This document shows positions 62,427 through 64,000 of a stretch of 64,000 nt of DNA, in pieces. Every line of letters starts with the position of its first letter. Position 1 is the first letter of the stretch. The notes beneath the pieces are model-generated. The model did not search any database. It saw only the letters and a program-made list of their open reading frames with translations, and was not told the DNA's origin. The stretch covers positions 28,178 to 92,177 of the forward strand of contig JANBTH010000005.1 in assembly GCA_027578815.1 (NCBI GenBank), given 5' to 3'. A program made the position numbers and the translations under genes. The stretch is from Coemansia sp. RSA 1804. Taxonomy: Eukaryota > Kickxellomycota > Kickxellomycetes > Kickxellales > Kickxellaceae.

Positions 62427-63467
62427 ATGGTTAGTTTTCCAGGCAGCAACGCAAGCAGATGGACCGTCACCAGCGGGCTGGCACTGCTGGCTCTGGCACG
62501 CGGGAGCATGGGGAACCTAACGGGGTCGGGAACAATAACGTACCACGACTACCAGGCAATCCCGCTCTCCGCGCTCCAGTACAACCCGCCATCGTGCGGA
62601 ATGCCCTACGCGGAGCTGGACGTGACGCGGATCACGGCGGTGCAGCAGATGGACAAGGCCACGGATTGCGGCCAATGCGTCAGGGTGTCAAACGCAAACG
62701 ATCCGTCTAAATTCGTCTACGTGCTGGCTGTCGATACTGGCGGCCGCGGCCTCGACCTCAGCAAGCCCGCGTTTGGCCAGATCCTCAACATCGACGACGG
62801 CGTGGGCGCTGCTACCTGGGAACCCGTGGCTGCTGCCAACTGCGCCGGCATCTGGAGCAACGGCGCGCAGCAGCCGGCGCCTGCACCTTCGTCTTCGTCG
62901 TCTTCGCTGGTTGTTGCGCCTCCCGCGCCTACATCCTCGGCCCCGGCTGCTCCAGCTCCTGCTCCCACGACGGTGCAGCTGCCAGCGCAGCCGGCCACGC
63001 ATGTGCAGGTCCCGCGCTCCACCGCAGACGATGCGCCGACGCCCCAGGACTCCGCTCCGCCGGCAACCGTCGCTTCGGCGGGTCCAGCTCCCGCGCCGGC
63101 TCCCGCAACAGCGCAGGCCGAGACCGAGCAGACCGCGCCGCAGCCAGCCGACTCCGAGACCAACGAGTCCGGCAAGGACGAGCTGGGCGCGCTGATGTCC
63201 TCAGACCTGGGTTCTCCATCCTCCGATTCGGCCCAGAGCGTCGGCGAGGCCCCGGGCGGACTCGGCCACCACGGCGAAGAGTCGGATGCCGCGGCTAGCG
63301 GAGAAGGAGACGACGGATCGGCGGCTGCTGACGAGCTGGGCTCGTCTCAACACGGCGGTGCGCTGGACTCGCTGCAAACCAGCGGTGCTTCCATGGCTAG
63401 ACAGGCCCCGCTTTTCATCACACCAGCTGCTGCTGCTGCGATGGCGGTCTTTGCGCTGCTGTGCTGA
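62427..63467 (+). CDS. GPI-anchor-type double-psi beta-barrel surface protein
   Basis: The 346-residue product has a hydrophobic N-terminus (about 1-30) likely to be a signal peptide, then a double-psi beta-barrel (about 34-146) closely related to the upstream gene (shared PLSALQYNPP, CGMPY, DVTRITAV, LDLSKPAF, WEPV). One Cys of the upstream protein (in VDKC) is lost here (VDTG). A long Pro/Ala/Thr/Ser-rich stalk (about 147-315) follows, as in O-glycosylated wall proteins. The C-terminus is a hydrophobic Ala-rich segment after a small-residue stretch (SGASMARQ), the form of a GPI-anchor signal. It should be tethered at the plasma membrane or wall. The tandem arrangement implies duplication followed by stalk gain or loss. 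Confidence 0.82.
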   Translation: MVSFPGSNASRWTVTSGLALLALARGSMGNLTGSGTITYHDYQAIPLSALQYNPPSCGMPYAELDVTRITAVQQMDKATDCGQCVRVSNANDPSKFVYVLAVDTGGRGLDLSKPAFGQILNIDDGVGAATWEPVAAANCAGIWSNGAQQPAPAPSSSSSSLVVAPPAPTSSAPAAPAPAPTTVQLPAQPATHVQVPRSTADDAPTPQDSAPPATVASAGPAPAPAPATAQAETEQTAPQPADSETNESGKDELGALMSSDLGSPSSDSAQSVGEAPGGLGHHGEESDAAASGEGDDGSAAADELGSSQHGGALDSLQTSGASMARQAPLFITPAAAAAMAVFALLC

Positions 63468-64000
63468 TCGATCAGACGTGGAGAAAAAATAAGCGCCTTC
63501 CCAACCGGCTTCTTTCTTCCTTTTTGTTATGCTTCTCTTATTCTCTTTTGTAAATAAAAAGGAGAAGCGTGTGCTGTTATTGTTATCACTTGAATTGTTT
63601 ATTTATTTAGTAGAGGGTATTTGGTATTTGCAAAGTAGCAGTCGTTCTTCTTTCTTTTCCTTGCTGTACAGATAATCCCAACTCTACCCTTTGTTTACTC
63701 GGGAAAACATACGGCGACGACCAATAGATGAGTGCACAGAAGGCAGATGCCGATTATTGTTTGTATACACGAAAGGAGCAGAAAAACAAACAAACAAATG
63801 TTAGTATACACTAATAGAACAATAATCAATGGCATATTTCGCATTCTCACACGCAATCTACAAGTACACAACAGCCACCTCACCTACCTTGTGAGATATA
63901 TCGTCGTCCCTGTCCCTAATAAGGGGGGGGTGTATTCTGTCGCAGAATCGTTAAAGACTGCGGTTTAATGACAGTTGATGACTAGTCTGTGCGTCGACGC
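63468..64000. other. intergenic region to window end
   Basis: It contains the 3' UTR of the surface protein, with AATAAA near 63553. No gene is supported; any further gene lies beyond the window. Confidence 0.55.
63553..63558 (+). terminator. putative polyadenylation signal
   Basis: AATAAA about 85 bp after the stop codon of the GPI-type surface protein gene. Confidence 0.45.

Noticed and set aside
1..64000. tRNA or rRNA genes
   Set aside because: I looked for the GTTCRANNC B-box element and paired stems by eye and found none; a covariance-model scan would be decisive.

Overview
The window looks like nuclear chromosomal DNA from a fungus, most likely an early-diverging zygomycete-grade lineage (Kickxellomycotina/Coemansia-like; inferred from style, not proven). 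Almost every gene is one long uninterrupted frame. Coding DNA is GC-rich and intergenic DNA is AT-rich with pyrimidine tracts. Proteins carry many Gln, Ser, Ala and His-Gln homorepeats. Several genes are eukaryote- or fungus-specific (CCT6, SQT1/AAMP, SEC39/NBAS, SCYL2, DUF4246, SFP1/JAZF1-type zinc fingers). I recognised no tRNA, rRNA, transposon, CRISPR array or prokaryotic operon.

Layout. 1-10 kb: an orphan Ser-rich protein with a C-terminal zinc-ribbon-like CxxC pair, then a 1892-residue B-box/coiled-coil protein. 10-13 kb: an AT-rich island with a 65-residue orphan small protein and a DUF4246 gene. 13-17 kb: a peptidase M49-like metallopeptidase convergent with an MFS sugar transporter. 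18-24 kb: a tubby-fold-like protein with a polyQ tail, then SQT1/AAMP and CCT6 in divergent orientation from one 492-bp promoter. 25-32 kb: a dual-specificity phosphatase and the SEC39/NBAS tethering subunit. 32-36 kb: two divergent SANT/Myb-repeat proteins with mitochondrial-type N-termini. 36-42 kb: a SCYL2 pseudokinase, a small basic protein ending in Cys-Cys, and a membrane protein with two C-terminal helices. 43-49 kb: a three-repeat Myb factor and an SFP1/JAZF1-type C2H2 protein. 49-53 kb: a 1397-residue Ser-rich orphan. 56-60 kb: a Na,K-ATPase-like protein whose catalytic motifs are altered. 60-64 kb: a tandem pair of secreted double-psi beta-barrel proteins, one soluble and one probably GPI-anchored.

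How the genes relate. There is no single pathway. SEC39 (ER tethering), SCYL2 (clathrin/TGN traffic), the P-type ATPase relative and the secreted barrel pair all touch the secretory and membrane system. SQT1 and CCT6 are both protein-folding or assembly factors, and their shared promoter suggests co-regulation. The strongest candidates for new biology are the P-type pseudo-ATPase (Asp to Glu in DKTGT, with TGES, PEGL and GDGVND also altered) and the divergent pair of putatively mitochondrial multi-SANT proteins.
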